The position numbers and the translations under genes were made by a program. Source: Phaeosaccion multiseriatum (Eukaryota; Ochrophyta, other classes). From it: 64,000 nt of DNA. This document shows, piece after piece, positions 44,037 through 54,545 of this stretch; position 1 is the stretch's first letter, and each line of letters starts with the position of its first letter. The notes under the pieces were generated by a model, which saw nothing but the letters and a program-made list of their open reading frames with translations, did no database searches and was not told the origin of the DNA. Location: contig OZ218953.1 of the NCBI GenBank assembly GCA_965112735.1, positions 3,100,001-3,164,000 of the forward strand, in the 5' to 3' direction.

Positions 44037-46407
44037 AAGAGAGAGAGAGGAGGGGAGGTCAGAGAGAGAAGAGAGAGAAAGAGAAGCGAGAGACACAAGA
44101 GAGATCAGAGAGCAATGAAGACAAGAGAGGGGCGAGGGCAAAACAGGGCAAGGCAGGGCAAGACAGATAGAGAGAGAGATAAGGACATGCCGTCTTGCAT
44201 CTTCCTTCCCTCCTTCCATCCTACCTTCTCGGCGATGTGAAATCCGTCTGTGCTGCTCTTGAGCACCTCGAGTCGCTGCTTACCCACTGCGCCGATGTCC
44301 GGGTCGTGCAGCAGGAGACAGTGACATCGACCCAGGAGCTGCTCTTCTGCACGTGGGAGGGGGAGAGAGGGGAGAAGAGGGAGAAGGATGTGGGGGGAGA
44401 TGGGGGGAGAGGGAGAGGGAGAGGGAGAGGGAGAGGGAGAGGGAGAGGGGGGCAGAGGAGAGGATAGAGAGACGAGAGAGCATGGGAAGAGGAGAGGATA
44501 GAGAGACGAGAGAGCATGGGAAGAGGGCGGAGAGCACAGCTCGAGGGTTGAGGAGAAGCAAAAGTTCCAAGAGGTGTTGCGCGGTGCCATTCAGAGGAAA
44601 TGTGGTGTGTGTTTGTGTCCGCGCACGCACGCACGCACGCCCTCACTCACTCACTCACTCCCCCACTCACCCTCGCTGCTGCTCCCCTCGCCTGAGGATG
44701 TGGAGGTGCCACCTGCTCTGCCCACCCTTCCTCTGATCTGATGCAGCTGCGCCAGACCGAACTGCTCTGCGTTCTCAACGATGCAGATGGTGGCGTTGTG
44801 GACATCGACGCCCACCTCGATGATAGAAGTTGCCACCAGCTGGGAGGGAGGGAGGGAGGGAGGGGAGGAAGCAAGGGGGGGGGGATAGCAGACGCACCAA
44901 CACCAACGAAGGGAAATTGTCAAATGGGAGTGGGGGGGGGGTAGACGGTACAGGAGGACACGCACAAGCACACGCAAACGTACGCCAACAAGGGGGACGG
45001 CGCATTGATGGAGCGAAAGAGGGTGTAGGGAGGGACGGGGTTTGAAACAAGAGGAAACACCACAAGCCACACACACACACACCCACACACACACACACAC
45101 CCACACACCCACACACCCATACACACAGCTACACATAAATGCCCACCCAGTTCCACACACAGCTCCACCACTCAGCCCCGCTCACGCTCACCACTCGCAT
45201 GTTTCCCTCCCCTCCCCTGCTGAAGGCCTCGAGCGTGTCTGCCTTCTCCTGGGGCTTCATCCGTCCGTGCAGCAGGCCCACCTCATGCCTGCCCAGTGCC
45301 TCAGACACGTGACTGAAGCGCTCCTTCACACTACCTACATCCTCCCGAGACGAGCTGCAAGGCGGGGGGGCAATCAACAGGCAATGTGCAATGGGGGATG
45401 GCAGTCAATGGGCAATGGGCAATGGGGGATGGCAATCAACGACAGGCAACGGGCAATGGGCAGTGGGGGATGGCACTCAACGGGCAAGGGGCAAGGGGAA
45501 AGAAGGGGCAATGAAGGCTGAAGCTCTTTTCCCCACCAACCCACCAACCCACCTGGCCTCCACGAAGGGAAGTACCCAGAACACCTTCACGTCCATACGG
45601 GGCTCGTGCTGGGGGGGGGGAGGAGGACAGACGAGGGGCAACAGTTGGTGATACAACAGCGAAGAGAGAGAAGTGAGGCAACAAGAGGTGAGGCCAAGGA
45701 GAGGAGCGAAGGAAACATTCGTTTGTTGTGCGTAGCTGGTGCCGAAAGCCGAAAGAGTCGGTCGGTGTCTGTCCCTCAGCGCGTTGCAGGCCAGTTCAGG
45801 CCATGTCAAGTCCCCCTTCCTGCACAACTTGTTAGGGGAAGGAGCGACTTCACGCGACGAGCGCGACTCACGCACGCACGCACGCACCCCCGCCCTCACT
45901 CACATCGAGTTGTCGCTTAATCCTCGCCACGACTTGATCGATCATACCCGTGTCCACAACGGTGGTGAGCACCTGCCTGCCCCCCTTGGGTTTGTGCATG
46001 AGGCGCGTCACATCCATGTCACCGAACATGGCGAGGGACAGAGAGCGCGGGATTGGTGTGGCTGACATGTACAGGCTGGGTGGGTGGGTGGGTGGGTGGG
46101 CGTGGAGTGGGAGGGGAGGGGAGGGGAGGGGAGGGGAGGGGAGGGGAGGGGAGGGGAGGAGAGGGGAGGGGAGGGGGGAGAGGGAGGGCTTGAGGCGGGG
46201 CCTGTCAGAATGGAACGGCAAAGCTCAAGTTCAAGCTCAAGTTCAAGTTCGGGCAGAGGGAGGGAGGCATATTTGAAACACGCCGAAGGACGCATAAACC
46301 CAAGGACATTTTCGTACTGAATAAATGCTCGACAGCACACAACGCACTCACGCAACACACGCACACGCACACACGCACGCACGCACTCTCTCTCTCTCAC
46401 ACACACA

Positions 46408-46442
<35 letters not shown>

Positions 46443-46942
46443 ACATACACACGCACGCACGCACTGACCTATGCGCCTCTTTCGCCAGGGCTGCTCGCTG
46501 CTCCACCCCGAATCGCTGCTCCTCGTCCACGACCACGAAGCCTAAGTCAGCAAACTGTACGGCGTCTCCAAGTAGGGCGTGAGTGCCCACCGCTATGTCA
46601 ATGCGCCCCTCCCTGAGGCCCGACAAGATGGCCTCACGAGCCTTCCCCTTGACGGCTGAGGACAGGAAGCCCACTCGCACTTCCTTCGTCTGTGGCGTGT
46701 GAGGTGTGTGATGTGTGATGTGTGGAAGGTGGACGAAGGAAGTGTGGCGTGTGAGGTGTGTGATGTATGATGTGTGGGGGGTGGTGTGTGAGGAAAGTTG
46801 AGCACGGAAAGAGCTCACAGATAGGGCAGGGGGAGGAGGAGGAGGAGGAGGAGGGTGCCTGCACCCACCCACGCCCACACACACACAAACCCACACCCAC
46901 ACCCACACCCACACCCACATCCAAAACCCGGCCAAACACACA

Positions 46943-47005
<63 letters not shown>

Positions 47006-47790
47006 CCGCCCAAGCAAACAACCACACACACATTACAGCACAGCCCACACACCTCTGGGTGTTGCTCCTTCATCCTCCTCACAGCCGCGCACACATTCTT
47101 GTAGTGCTGCTGTGCGAGCACCTCTGTGGGGGCCAGCAATGCCGTCTGCGCACCCGCCTCGACTGCGGTGAGCATTGCCAGCAGAGCTACCACCGTCTTG
47201 CCAGTGCCTACATCTCCCTGGAGTAGTCTGATAAGAGGAGGGGGAGGAGGGGCGGGGCGGGGGAGGGGGGGAGGGTGTTTGTGTGTGAGTGTCGGTCGCT
47301 GAGGCGCAGAGGAAGGAGGAGGGGCAGACGTAGGGTAGGCCCTGCCGTGTCAGAGAAGGATGAAAGTTAGTTACGTGTTCATCATCCTCCTCCCTACACT
47401 GACTCACTCACTGGCTCACAGACAGACAGACAGACTGACTGACTGACTGGGTGACTGACTGACTGAGTGAGTGAGTGACTGACTGACCTGTTCATCCTCC
47501 TCCCTACACTGACTCACTCACTGGCTCACAGACAGACAGATAGACTGACTGGGTGACTGACTGACAGACTGACTGGGTGACTGACTGACTGACTGACTGA
47601 CTGAGTGAGTGAGTGACTGACTGACCTGTTCATTCTCCTCCCTCCTGCCCTTGTCAAGTCTCCAATGACATCCTGCACCGCCTCCTCCTGGCCCGCCGTG
47701 AGGGAGAAGGGAAGCGTCGCTCTGTATAAGGCAATCGATACCACCACCGATCGCACACGGGGAGGAGGGGGGGGGGGACAGAGACAGCAA

Positions 47791-47843
<53 letters not shown>

Positions 47844-50401
47844 GAAGCTGACGTTTTGAGAGAAGAATGAACAGCACCGAAGGGAGGGAGGCGCCTAGCC
47901 ATCGAAGTGCACAAGGTATGCGAAAGGTAGTACAAAGACAATAATAAAAAATAAAGACAGATCCACTTAGCGTGAGGGTTAGGGATAGGGTTAAATCCGT
48001 TCGGAGATTAGATGAAATAACATGCTTCATGATTCCATTACCTGCACGCACTGGCAAGGGTACCATCGCCCACCAGAGCTGCGCAGGCGGAGTCGCTACT
48101 CTGGCGTCGGAAGGCCATGGCAAGCTGTCCAGAGAAGAGCTCGTCGTAGGCCAGGCGCTGCCTCGCTGCTCGCAAGGGGGCAAAGGGGGGATGGTAGTGA
48201 ATGGGGAGGGAGGGAGGGAGGGAGGGAGGGAGGGAGAGAGAGAGGGAGGGAGGGAGGGAGGGAGGGAGGGAGGGAGGGAGGGAGGGAGGGAGGGAGGGAG
48301 GGAGGGAGGAAGGGAGGAAGGAGAGCGAGAGGGAGGTCAGAGGTCGACCGTGTAGATGGAGAGACAGAGAGATACCACGAGCTCAATTCATCGAAAAAGC
48401 ACGCACCCACGCGGAGGCACACACACGCAGGCACACACACATACACACACACACGCGCGCGCCCACACACACACTAAGCGAGGCGTTCGTACCTCGTCCC
48501 TGAGGGCCCAAGTCCTCCTCCGTTTCGGGGTGGTGCACCTGTTGGTTGTTCATTGTTTGCAGTGGATGGAGACAAAATTGAGCCTTACGTAGGGTATATA
48601 CCATGGCTACCTCTCCTTTCCTGTCCTCTCTCCCCTTCTCCCCCTGGGCAACGAAAAGGGGCGGATCAGACACACGCACACACACACACACACACACACA
48701 CGACACACACACTTACTGTATACACTCACACACACACACACGCACCAGCCACAGAGCCTTGACGAAGCCGGGCCAGTCCATGGCCTCCCTTGTCTGCAGA
48801 GGCAGCCAGTCACGACAGATCTCCTCCTTGCCCAGAGACTCCCGCAGCGCGGCGTCGATGTAGTCGCGCAGCTTCTTCGTAGTGAGGCCTTTCGTCAGCC
48901 TGAGAGAACGGGAGAGGGGAAGCGGATGGGAGGAACAGACGGGAGAGAGAGGGAGAGAGAAAGAAATAAAAGAAGAGAGGGGAAGGAAGGGAGGACGGGA
49001 GAGAGGGGGAGGGAGGCAAGTGGCATGAGGGGAGAGAGGGATGGAAAAACCGGAGGGGGGGGGGGGGAGAGCGCCTGCTGGCCTGGCCCTTTCTGTTTGT
49101 ATTTCCTCCCCCTCCCCTCCCCTCCCGCCCTCACCCGTAATGCGGCTCCACTCCCAGCACTTGGTCCATCTCCTCAATGGGCTTGACAATGTCGGGCTGC
49201 ATCTGCAGGGTGTTTTGGTACGTCTTGAGGGTGCCGCTGATGACCCGCACCTCGCCTTTCTGCATGAGCTCCTTGATGGGCACCCACGTGTACCAGTTCT
49301 TCACAAAGAACACCAGATTGATGGGTGTGCCTGCTTTCAGGTGTGTCATGTGTCAGGTGTAGGGTGTGAGGTGTGAGATGTGAGGTGTGAGGTGTGAGGT
49401 GTGAGGTATTAGAGGGGAGACAGGAGTTTAGAAGTGGCAGTGAAGGAAGGAAGGGGAGGAGGAGGGAGGGGAAAGAAAGCTTCTTCTCTCAAGATCCAGC
49501 CCAAGGCTGCTTTGTTTTACATTGCTGTATTGTTCTATCTATCCATGAACTCTGCTTCAGCTGTCCCTCTCTCCTTCTTGTGTTCACCTTGCTCGTCATA
49601 GCAGTGCACGGTCTTGGGAAGAGAGGGTTTAGGGGGCTCAGAGATGCTCCGCACCTGCACAGACAGACAGCGGTTGGACAAGGATGAAGCATGTTGGTTG
49701 GTAGGGGGGTTGGATGTACAAAGGGAGGGACAGGAGAAAGAGAAAATGGAGAGCAGTGTGAGGCTGAGCAGCTGTGGAGAGCTTCGCTGAGGAGCAAGAG
49801 AGGCAACTTTGTCGCCTTATGGCAGGGGCAGGGGCCACATGCCACCCAATCGCCTTTCCTGGGAGGATTCCTTCCCCAGCCCCCAAACAGCAAAATTTCA
49901 CGCCCCTAATTCCCGTAACTCCCTGTGTCTGTCAGCCTGTCTGTCTCTCGCTCCCCCCCTCCCCCCCCCCTCCACGCTCGTTTCTCGCTCACCGTGACAA
50001 CTGCGGTGACAACCGATCCATCCTCTGCCTCCGTCAAATTCGAGACGACACTGCCACAGATGGAGAGGGTGGTGGGAAGAAACCATTGGGAGATGCACAG
50101 CAGCAAGGTCAGTCGGGAATGAAGTCGTTGATATGCAAACCGTGTCCACTCCTCTTGGAAATGCTTCAGTCACGTGAGCAAGTTATGTGACCCAATGATG
50201 ACAAAAGAGGGGGCGATATTTGCTCACCTTCGATCCACGATCCCTGTGGGCAGGTGAAGGAGAAGGTCGAGCACAGAGGTGATGCCCAGTTTGGACAGGA
50301 GCTCTGCACTCTTGGGCCCCACGCCGCGCAGGACCGTGCACGGAGAGCACAGAGTGCTGCACACCGCCACGAGATTGTCTGGCGTCGCCCCTGCCCCGCT
50401 G

Positions 50402-50441
<40 letters not shown>

Positions 50442-51135
50442 TGCTGCCCCTAATGCTGCTGCTCCTACTACTGTCGATTCCAAATCTGTTGCCAGTCCGC
50501 CGGTGATCGTGCTCGGCGCCGAAGCTCCCACTTTCTCCATTGGCTCCTCGGCAAGCGGGGGAGAAGCGGGGAACTGAGAGGGACGAGAAGAGGGCGGACG
50601 AGGAACGGTGGGACGAGCACAGAGAGCGACTGCCCGGCTGGAGGAGGGAAGAGAGAGGCGCACCACTGTCGCCTTGGTACAGCCGGCTGGGAATGAGGCC
50701 ATTTGCGCCGCTGCTGCTTCTGGGTCTGCTGTAGCATCTGCTTCGTAGGCATTGGAGCCCCTTCGCTGCTACCCCCGCTGCTGCTCTACTGCTGCTACTT
50801 CTGCTGCCGCCGGCTCGAGAGATTGCCAGCATCGCTGAGTCCGGTCGACAGTGGCTACGAGTTGACCTGCTGCTGCTCCTACCCTCCTTAGTGCTTTTGA
50901 AGGTCGACTGGAGGGAGAGCGCAGAGCTGGCACGGAGCCAAACGGGGCTCACTACCAGCACGAGCGCGAGGGCAGTCGACAGGAGCAGCGGCAGCGGTGC
51001 GACGCCGTCCGAACGACGTCTCGCGCCCTTCGCCCTTGCCCTCTCGTACCGCTCCTGCTCCTCCTCCCGGCTTGCCTCGTGCTGCTCCTGGGGCTGCCGC
51101 TGCTGTCTCCAGTGTTCGCGCAAACGACTCTTCAT
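39975..51135 (-). CDS. RecG helicase fused to DEDDh (DnaQ-like) exonuclease
   Basis: 24 exons, 1365 aa: 51135-50228, 50050-49993, 49654-49588, 49330-49135, 48899-48746, 48538-48493, 48165-48042, 47721-47626, 47227-47053, 46689-46469, 46075-45904, 45608-45553, 45354-45192, 44839-44671, 44346-44225, 43846-43750, 43459-43323, 42972-42765, 42418-42339, 41986-41899, 41501-41419, 41179-40756, 40380-40160, 40007-39975. All phases close. The leader ([16 protein letters not shown] then RASSALS) suggests plastid or secretory entry. RecG parts in order: wedge start ([15 protein letters not shown]), [12 protein letters not shown], Walker [13 protein letters not shown] (~555), [14 protein letters not shown] (~660), [19 protein letters not shown] (~847), [11 protein letters not shown] (~910). 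After a Ser-rich linker (~1030) the exonuclease begins: [10 protein letters not shown] (~1063), [28 protein letters not shown] and AHSGDGDV. RecG remodels stalled forks and recombination intermediates; the exonuclease would trim 3' ends. Confidence 0.9.
40395..40449. mobile_element. Short poly(A)-type insertion with 12-bp direct repeats
   Basis: The 12-mer CATCAGTTGCCA occurs at 40395-40406 and again at 40438-40449. It flanks a 31-bp segment ending in 21 T plus one G. Read on the minus strand this is a poly(A) tail flanked by a target-site duplication, as left by LINE-type retroposition. It lies in a RecG-exonuclease intron. Confidence 0.5.
40659..40721. repeat. (CCCT)n tract
   Basis: CCCT tetranucleotide run in the intron between the last large exonuclease exons. 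It is purine-rich on the sense (minus) strand. Confidence 0.9.
41519..41597. repeat. (GT)n microsatellite
   Basis: About 78 bp of nearly pure GT in the intron between exonuclease exons 41986-41899 and 41501-41419. Confidence 0.95.
42174..42313. repeat. (CCT)n/(CTT)n tract
   Basis: Long trinucleotide run inside the intron just after the exon carrying the exonuclease FDLETTG motif. It produces long Glu/Lys/Arg shadow ORFs. Confidence 0.9.
43876..44055. repeat. (GA)n-rich region
   Basis: Interrupted GA/CA microsatellite in a RecG intron. On the sense strand it is CT/GT. Confidence 0.9.
46938..47004. repeat. (CA)n microsatellite
   Basis: About 65 bp of CA repeats in the RecG intron that follows the exon carrying Walker A. 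Confidence 0.95.
48204..48311. repeat. (GGGA)n tract
   Basis: About 100 bp of GGGA repeats in a RecG intron, upstream of the acceptor of exon 48165-48042; CT-rich on the sense strand. Confidence 0.95.
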
Positions 51136-51659
51136 GCCCTTCACATTTCCTTTCCTCAGCACGCTGTTCTCTGAAAGCTGGTGGGGGAGGCAGATCCCCT
51201 TTATCCTTTATTATTTTTTTGGGGGTGGCTTAGTTTTCCCCTTTACCTTACAGGACTTGGGTCTCCCTCACCCCAACTTTCGTCGCGTCCGGCGTGTGGC
51301 CACGACCACGACCTACCAGCCCACCGGGCAACCAATATTCTTTCTTCCCCACATGCTCCTTCCTCAGTGCTGATTCGGGGATCGATGCCGGCCACACTCC
51401 CGCAGTGGTGGTGCGCATCACCCCATCCTCCCTGCTCCGCGCCACTTTGCAAATGGGTGTGCACAGGTTTGAGACTTGAGGGAGAAAAAATGACGCAGTT
51501 TGCCATGGTATGGTACTTTGCACATATTCTATTCACATCTTAGAGGGACTCGAGTAACAGACACACAGGACTGGTACACACATCTGCAACACACACACCC
51601 GTCGCCGTACTACATAACAGCCGTTGGTGTGTGCCTTTTCGACGTCTCACCCCCCCTCC
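51136..51659. other. Intergenic spacer between two leftward genes
   Basis: 524 bp between the end of the ankyrin gene and the start of the RecG-exonuclease gene, so it should hold the latter's promoter. I see only a T-rich patch near 51210-51223 and no clear motif. Confidence 0.4.
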
Positions 51660-52787
51660 CTACCGCGCTGCGGCCGACCGACCGGGGTGGAGCATATGGT
51701 GCAGATACCCACCCAAGTTGAACCCACGCCGCGGCCCCTTACTTTTTTCCTTCGGCGCCGAGGCTGCTGCTGCTGCTACCTCTGCTGCTGCGCCTTTCGT
51801 GCCCTTTTTACCACAGCCAAACAAGGAGAATCCACTGCCGCTTGTCTTGGACCCCGCCCCTTCCTCTCCTGCCACCCCCCGTCCCTTGCCCTTGCCCTTC
51901 TTCTGCTCCTGCACATTCTCCTGCTCCTCCTGCTCTAACCGTAGGCGCACCTCCTTCATCACTTCGGCCACTTGCTCTCTGATCTCGTCCGGCGTACCGG
52001 GGCTGAACACGTCCCCCAGGCGCTGCCCCTTGGCGTCCGTGACACTCGCGTCGGCCCCCTTGGCCAAGAGCACTTGCAGAGCCACGCAGTTACCCGTGTA
52101 GGCCGACACAAACATTGGCGTCATGCCGGTCTGTTCCCGCGCCTCCAGTGCCGAGGGGTCACGCGAAAGGATGGCGGTCGCTATCTCCTCGATCTGAGCC
52201 CGGGGGCCTTTACGAGTGGCCAGCACGTGAAGCGGTGTGAAGTTGCTATTGTCCCTCGACGATGGCCAGGCCCCGTGCTTGAGCATGAGATTCACCACGG
52301 GGACGAGGCCCGCCATCACGCCATAGTGGAGGGGACTGAAGCCGACGGAGTTGGCCACGTTCACCCTGGCGCCCGCGGCGAGCAACACCTCCACCACCCC
52401 GACCCCCGTGCCCGCTGCGTAGTGCAGGGCGGCGTTCCCTTCCCGATCTCGCTCGTTGACCACATCTGCATGGTACCTGGCGCCCTCCGCTTTCAGGATA
52501 TCTCTCATGGCGCTCGTATCTGCGCTGAGGGTTGCGGTGAGCAGACGGGAACGGGGGATGTCCGTGGGGTCGAAGGGGCGCTCCTGCCGCTGCTTTGCCA
52601 GCTTGAGCTTGAGAATCTTGCGGTACGCGTCTTGCTTAATCTTCTGCGCATGATCCTTCTGCTGGTGACTCCGCCGCTGCTGCTGGTTGCAGTCCTCCTC
52701 TTCTACCACACTCCGCTGCTGCCTCTCCTCCGTGACCCCGCCCGTTGCATCGCTACTCGCCTCCAGCAGAGCACTAGCCGCTGGCAT
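51660..52787 (-). CDS. Ankyrin-repeat protein
   Basis: Single exon, 375 aa from ATG 52787 (MPAASALLEASSDATGG). The frame is open further upstream to 53237, but that part is not protein-like. A charged, Gln-rich N-terminal helix (HQQKDHAQKIKQDAYRKILK) precedes at least four ankyrin repeats: NERDREGNAALHYAAGTGVG, NSVGFSPLHYGVMAG, RDNSNFTPLHVLATRKG and EQTGMTPMFVSAYTGNCVA. Then comes a coiled coil (VAEVMKEVRLRLEQEEQENV) and a Gly/Lys/Ser-rich C-terminus ending LHHMLHPGRSAAAR. It is a protein-protein adaptor by family; the partner is unknown. Confidence 0.85.
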   Translation of the reverse strand: MPAASALLEASSDATGGVTEERQQRSVVEEEDCNQQQRRSHQQKDHAQKIKQDAYRKILKLKLAKQRQERPFDPTDIPRSRLLTATLSADTSAMRDILKAEGARYHADVVNERDREGNAALHYAAGTGVGVVEVLLAAGARVNVANSVGFSPLHYGVMAGLVPVVNLMLKHGAWPSSRDNSNFTPLHVLATRKGPRAQIEEIATAILSRDPSALEAREQTGMTPMFVSAYTGNCVALQVLLAKGADASVTDAKGQRLGDVFSPGTPDEIREQVAEVMKEVRLRLEQEEQENVQEQKKGKGKGRGVAGEEGAGSKTSGSGFSLFGCGKKGTKGAAAEVAAAAASAPKEKSKGPRRGFNLGGYLHHMLHPGRSAAAR

Positions 52788-54545
52788 CTTGGCCGTGCGG
52801 CCAGAACTGAGAAGAGAATTGGAGGCGGCTCCTTCAGAAACGGGTGAGGTGAGGTCGCCGCCGTCCCTTGTAACCGGCCGCCACTGCAAGTGTGCGAGCT
52901 GCGGACTCAAGTTCCCTGAGACTGGGGCTGTGCAGCGATCCTCTGCGTACGTCAATGCTGTGGCTGCGAGAGATGGGAAATGGTGAGGTGTGCGCCTCTC
53001 GTCGCGAACTACCGTTCTCCGCGAGAGCAGTATAGGATGATCAGGTGGGGTGCGACTGCCCACGCGCAAGGGCCAAATCGACTTTTCTTTCTTTTCTTTC
53101 CAACCGCTGAGAGAACCGCTCGGGCGTTCTCTGCCGTTACACACGTGATGGTATTTCAAAAATGAAATACAATGTACCCCCCCAGAACGCAAATTCAAAC
53201 TCACATACGCCACATGCACGCCTGACCACGACCACATACATGGTGCCGTTTTGCTCTAGGCCGCTAGCCGCTCGGGGGGGGGGGGCCTTCGGCCGATCTA
53301 GGCCTAGGCCGGTGTCCTCCGGCCGCTCTAGGCCGCTCACTTTTCAGTCCTAGGCGGCCTATAGCCCGCCTCTAGGCAGCCTCCCAGTGACCGTGGGCGC
53401 GTGCGTGGTGCGTGGTGGGCCACTGCCGCCCAGCCAGTGGGTAGCAGCACACCTGTAGGTCTGCACTCCTCGTAGGGCCAGCGAGGCGGAAAGAGACAAC
53501 ACGAACGAAGTCTACTCCTCACTTCCAATCCCATGCAATGAAACTGACTACTCTTTGTACACTCCCACCGTCCGCCTAGTAGTTGCTTGTTGGCTGGCGT
53601 CTGCCCTAGGCCGCGCGGGCCTCCGGCCCGCCTAGGCCGCCTAGGCGGCGGCATATAAATAGGCCGAGGGCCTACAGCCCTCGCTAGGTCGGGCAATTTC
53701 CCCAAATAGGCCTAGGCCGCTAGGCGTGCATGGGGCTGACTTGCTGACAACTGCAGACAGAATGTCGACCCCTGACGCGCTATCGTCGACCTCTGACGCA
53801 TTATCGCCCACATTCTCGATAGCGGGCAATCGGCCGCCGGCCGATAGCGTCGAATAGCGGATAGCGGATCGGCTGGCGCCGGCGATAGCGGATAGCGGAT
53901 AGTGCGTCAGGGGTTGACTAGCGCCCACATTCTCGATAGCACGCCATCGGCCCCCCCCGATAGCGGATAGCGCGCCGGCTGGCGCCGGCGATAGCGGATA
54001 TCGGATATCGGCTCCAGCCACGCAGGGCTTCTCTGGCCCCCCGATAAGCAGAAGCCTGAGGCGGCCTGCGGCCAAAGCAAAAAGCCCGGGGCTGGCCTGC
54101 GGCCAGAAGCCTGCATAATCTCTCCTCCCCCCCCCCCCTGAACCTCCCTGAGAAGCCTGAAGCCCAGACCACTGGCTTCTGCGGGAAGCCCGAAGCCTGG
54201 AGGGGGCTATGGCTCAGAAGCCCGGAGCCCGAGAAGCCCTGCGGGGAGCCGACGGATAGCGCGTCAGGGGTCGAAGAATGGTCCAAGAAAAGAGCTCAAC
54301 CCTTAATCAGGAAGCGCCGCATGATTTGCACAGGCCGACCCGTGGCCAGAGATTGTTGGCTAGTTCTACGATGTATTAGAATGGGGGAGAAGGGGTGTTT
54401 CGAGCCCCAAAAGACGCCTATTAAAACTTGCGGCGGCGAAGCTCCATCTCAGCCACGCTCTGGCTGCCCAACAACAGCATAGACAACAGAGGGCGGAGGG
54501 GTGCTCCGCTCCCCGCCCCCCCCCCACCTCCTTCGAGACCGTTGC
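52788..54545. other. Repeat-rich intergenic region
   Basis: 1.76 kb between the ankyrin gene start and the CHMP2 gene end. 53240-53740 has many CCTAGGCCGC/GGCCTAGGC-type short palindromes. 53765-54274 is a MITE-like element. 54130-54240 is rich in GAAGCCxGAAGCC units. Open frames through it are repeat-derived and not called as genes. Confidence 0.55.
53765..54274. mobile_element. 510-bp MITE-like element with 20-bp TIRs and 6-bp TSD
   Basis: Left end TCGACCCCTGACGCGCTATC (53765-53784) and right end (54255-54274) are perfect 20-bp inverted repeats. The element is flanked on both sides by AGAATG (53759-53764 and 54275-54280), a likely target-site duplication. The interior has subterminal repeats (a second GCGTCAGGGG-type copy near 53903, CCCACATTCTCGATAGC twice, GATAGCGGATAGCGG units and GGCTGGCGCCGGC twice) and no transposase. 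It is non-autonomous; the source transposon is not in the window. Confidence 0.75.

Noticed and set aside
53641-54286. ORFs over the 53.6-54.3 kb repeats
   Set aside because: Their amino-acid repeats mirror the DNA repeats of the MITE-like element.
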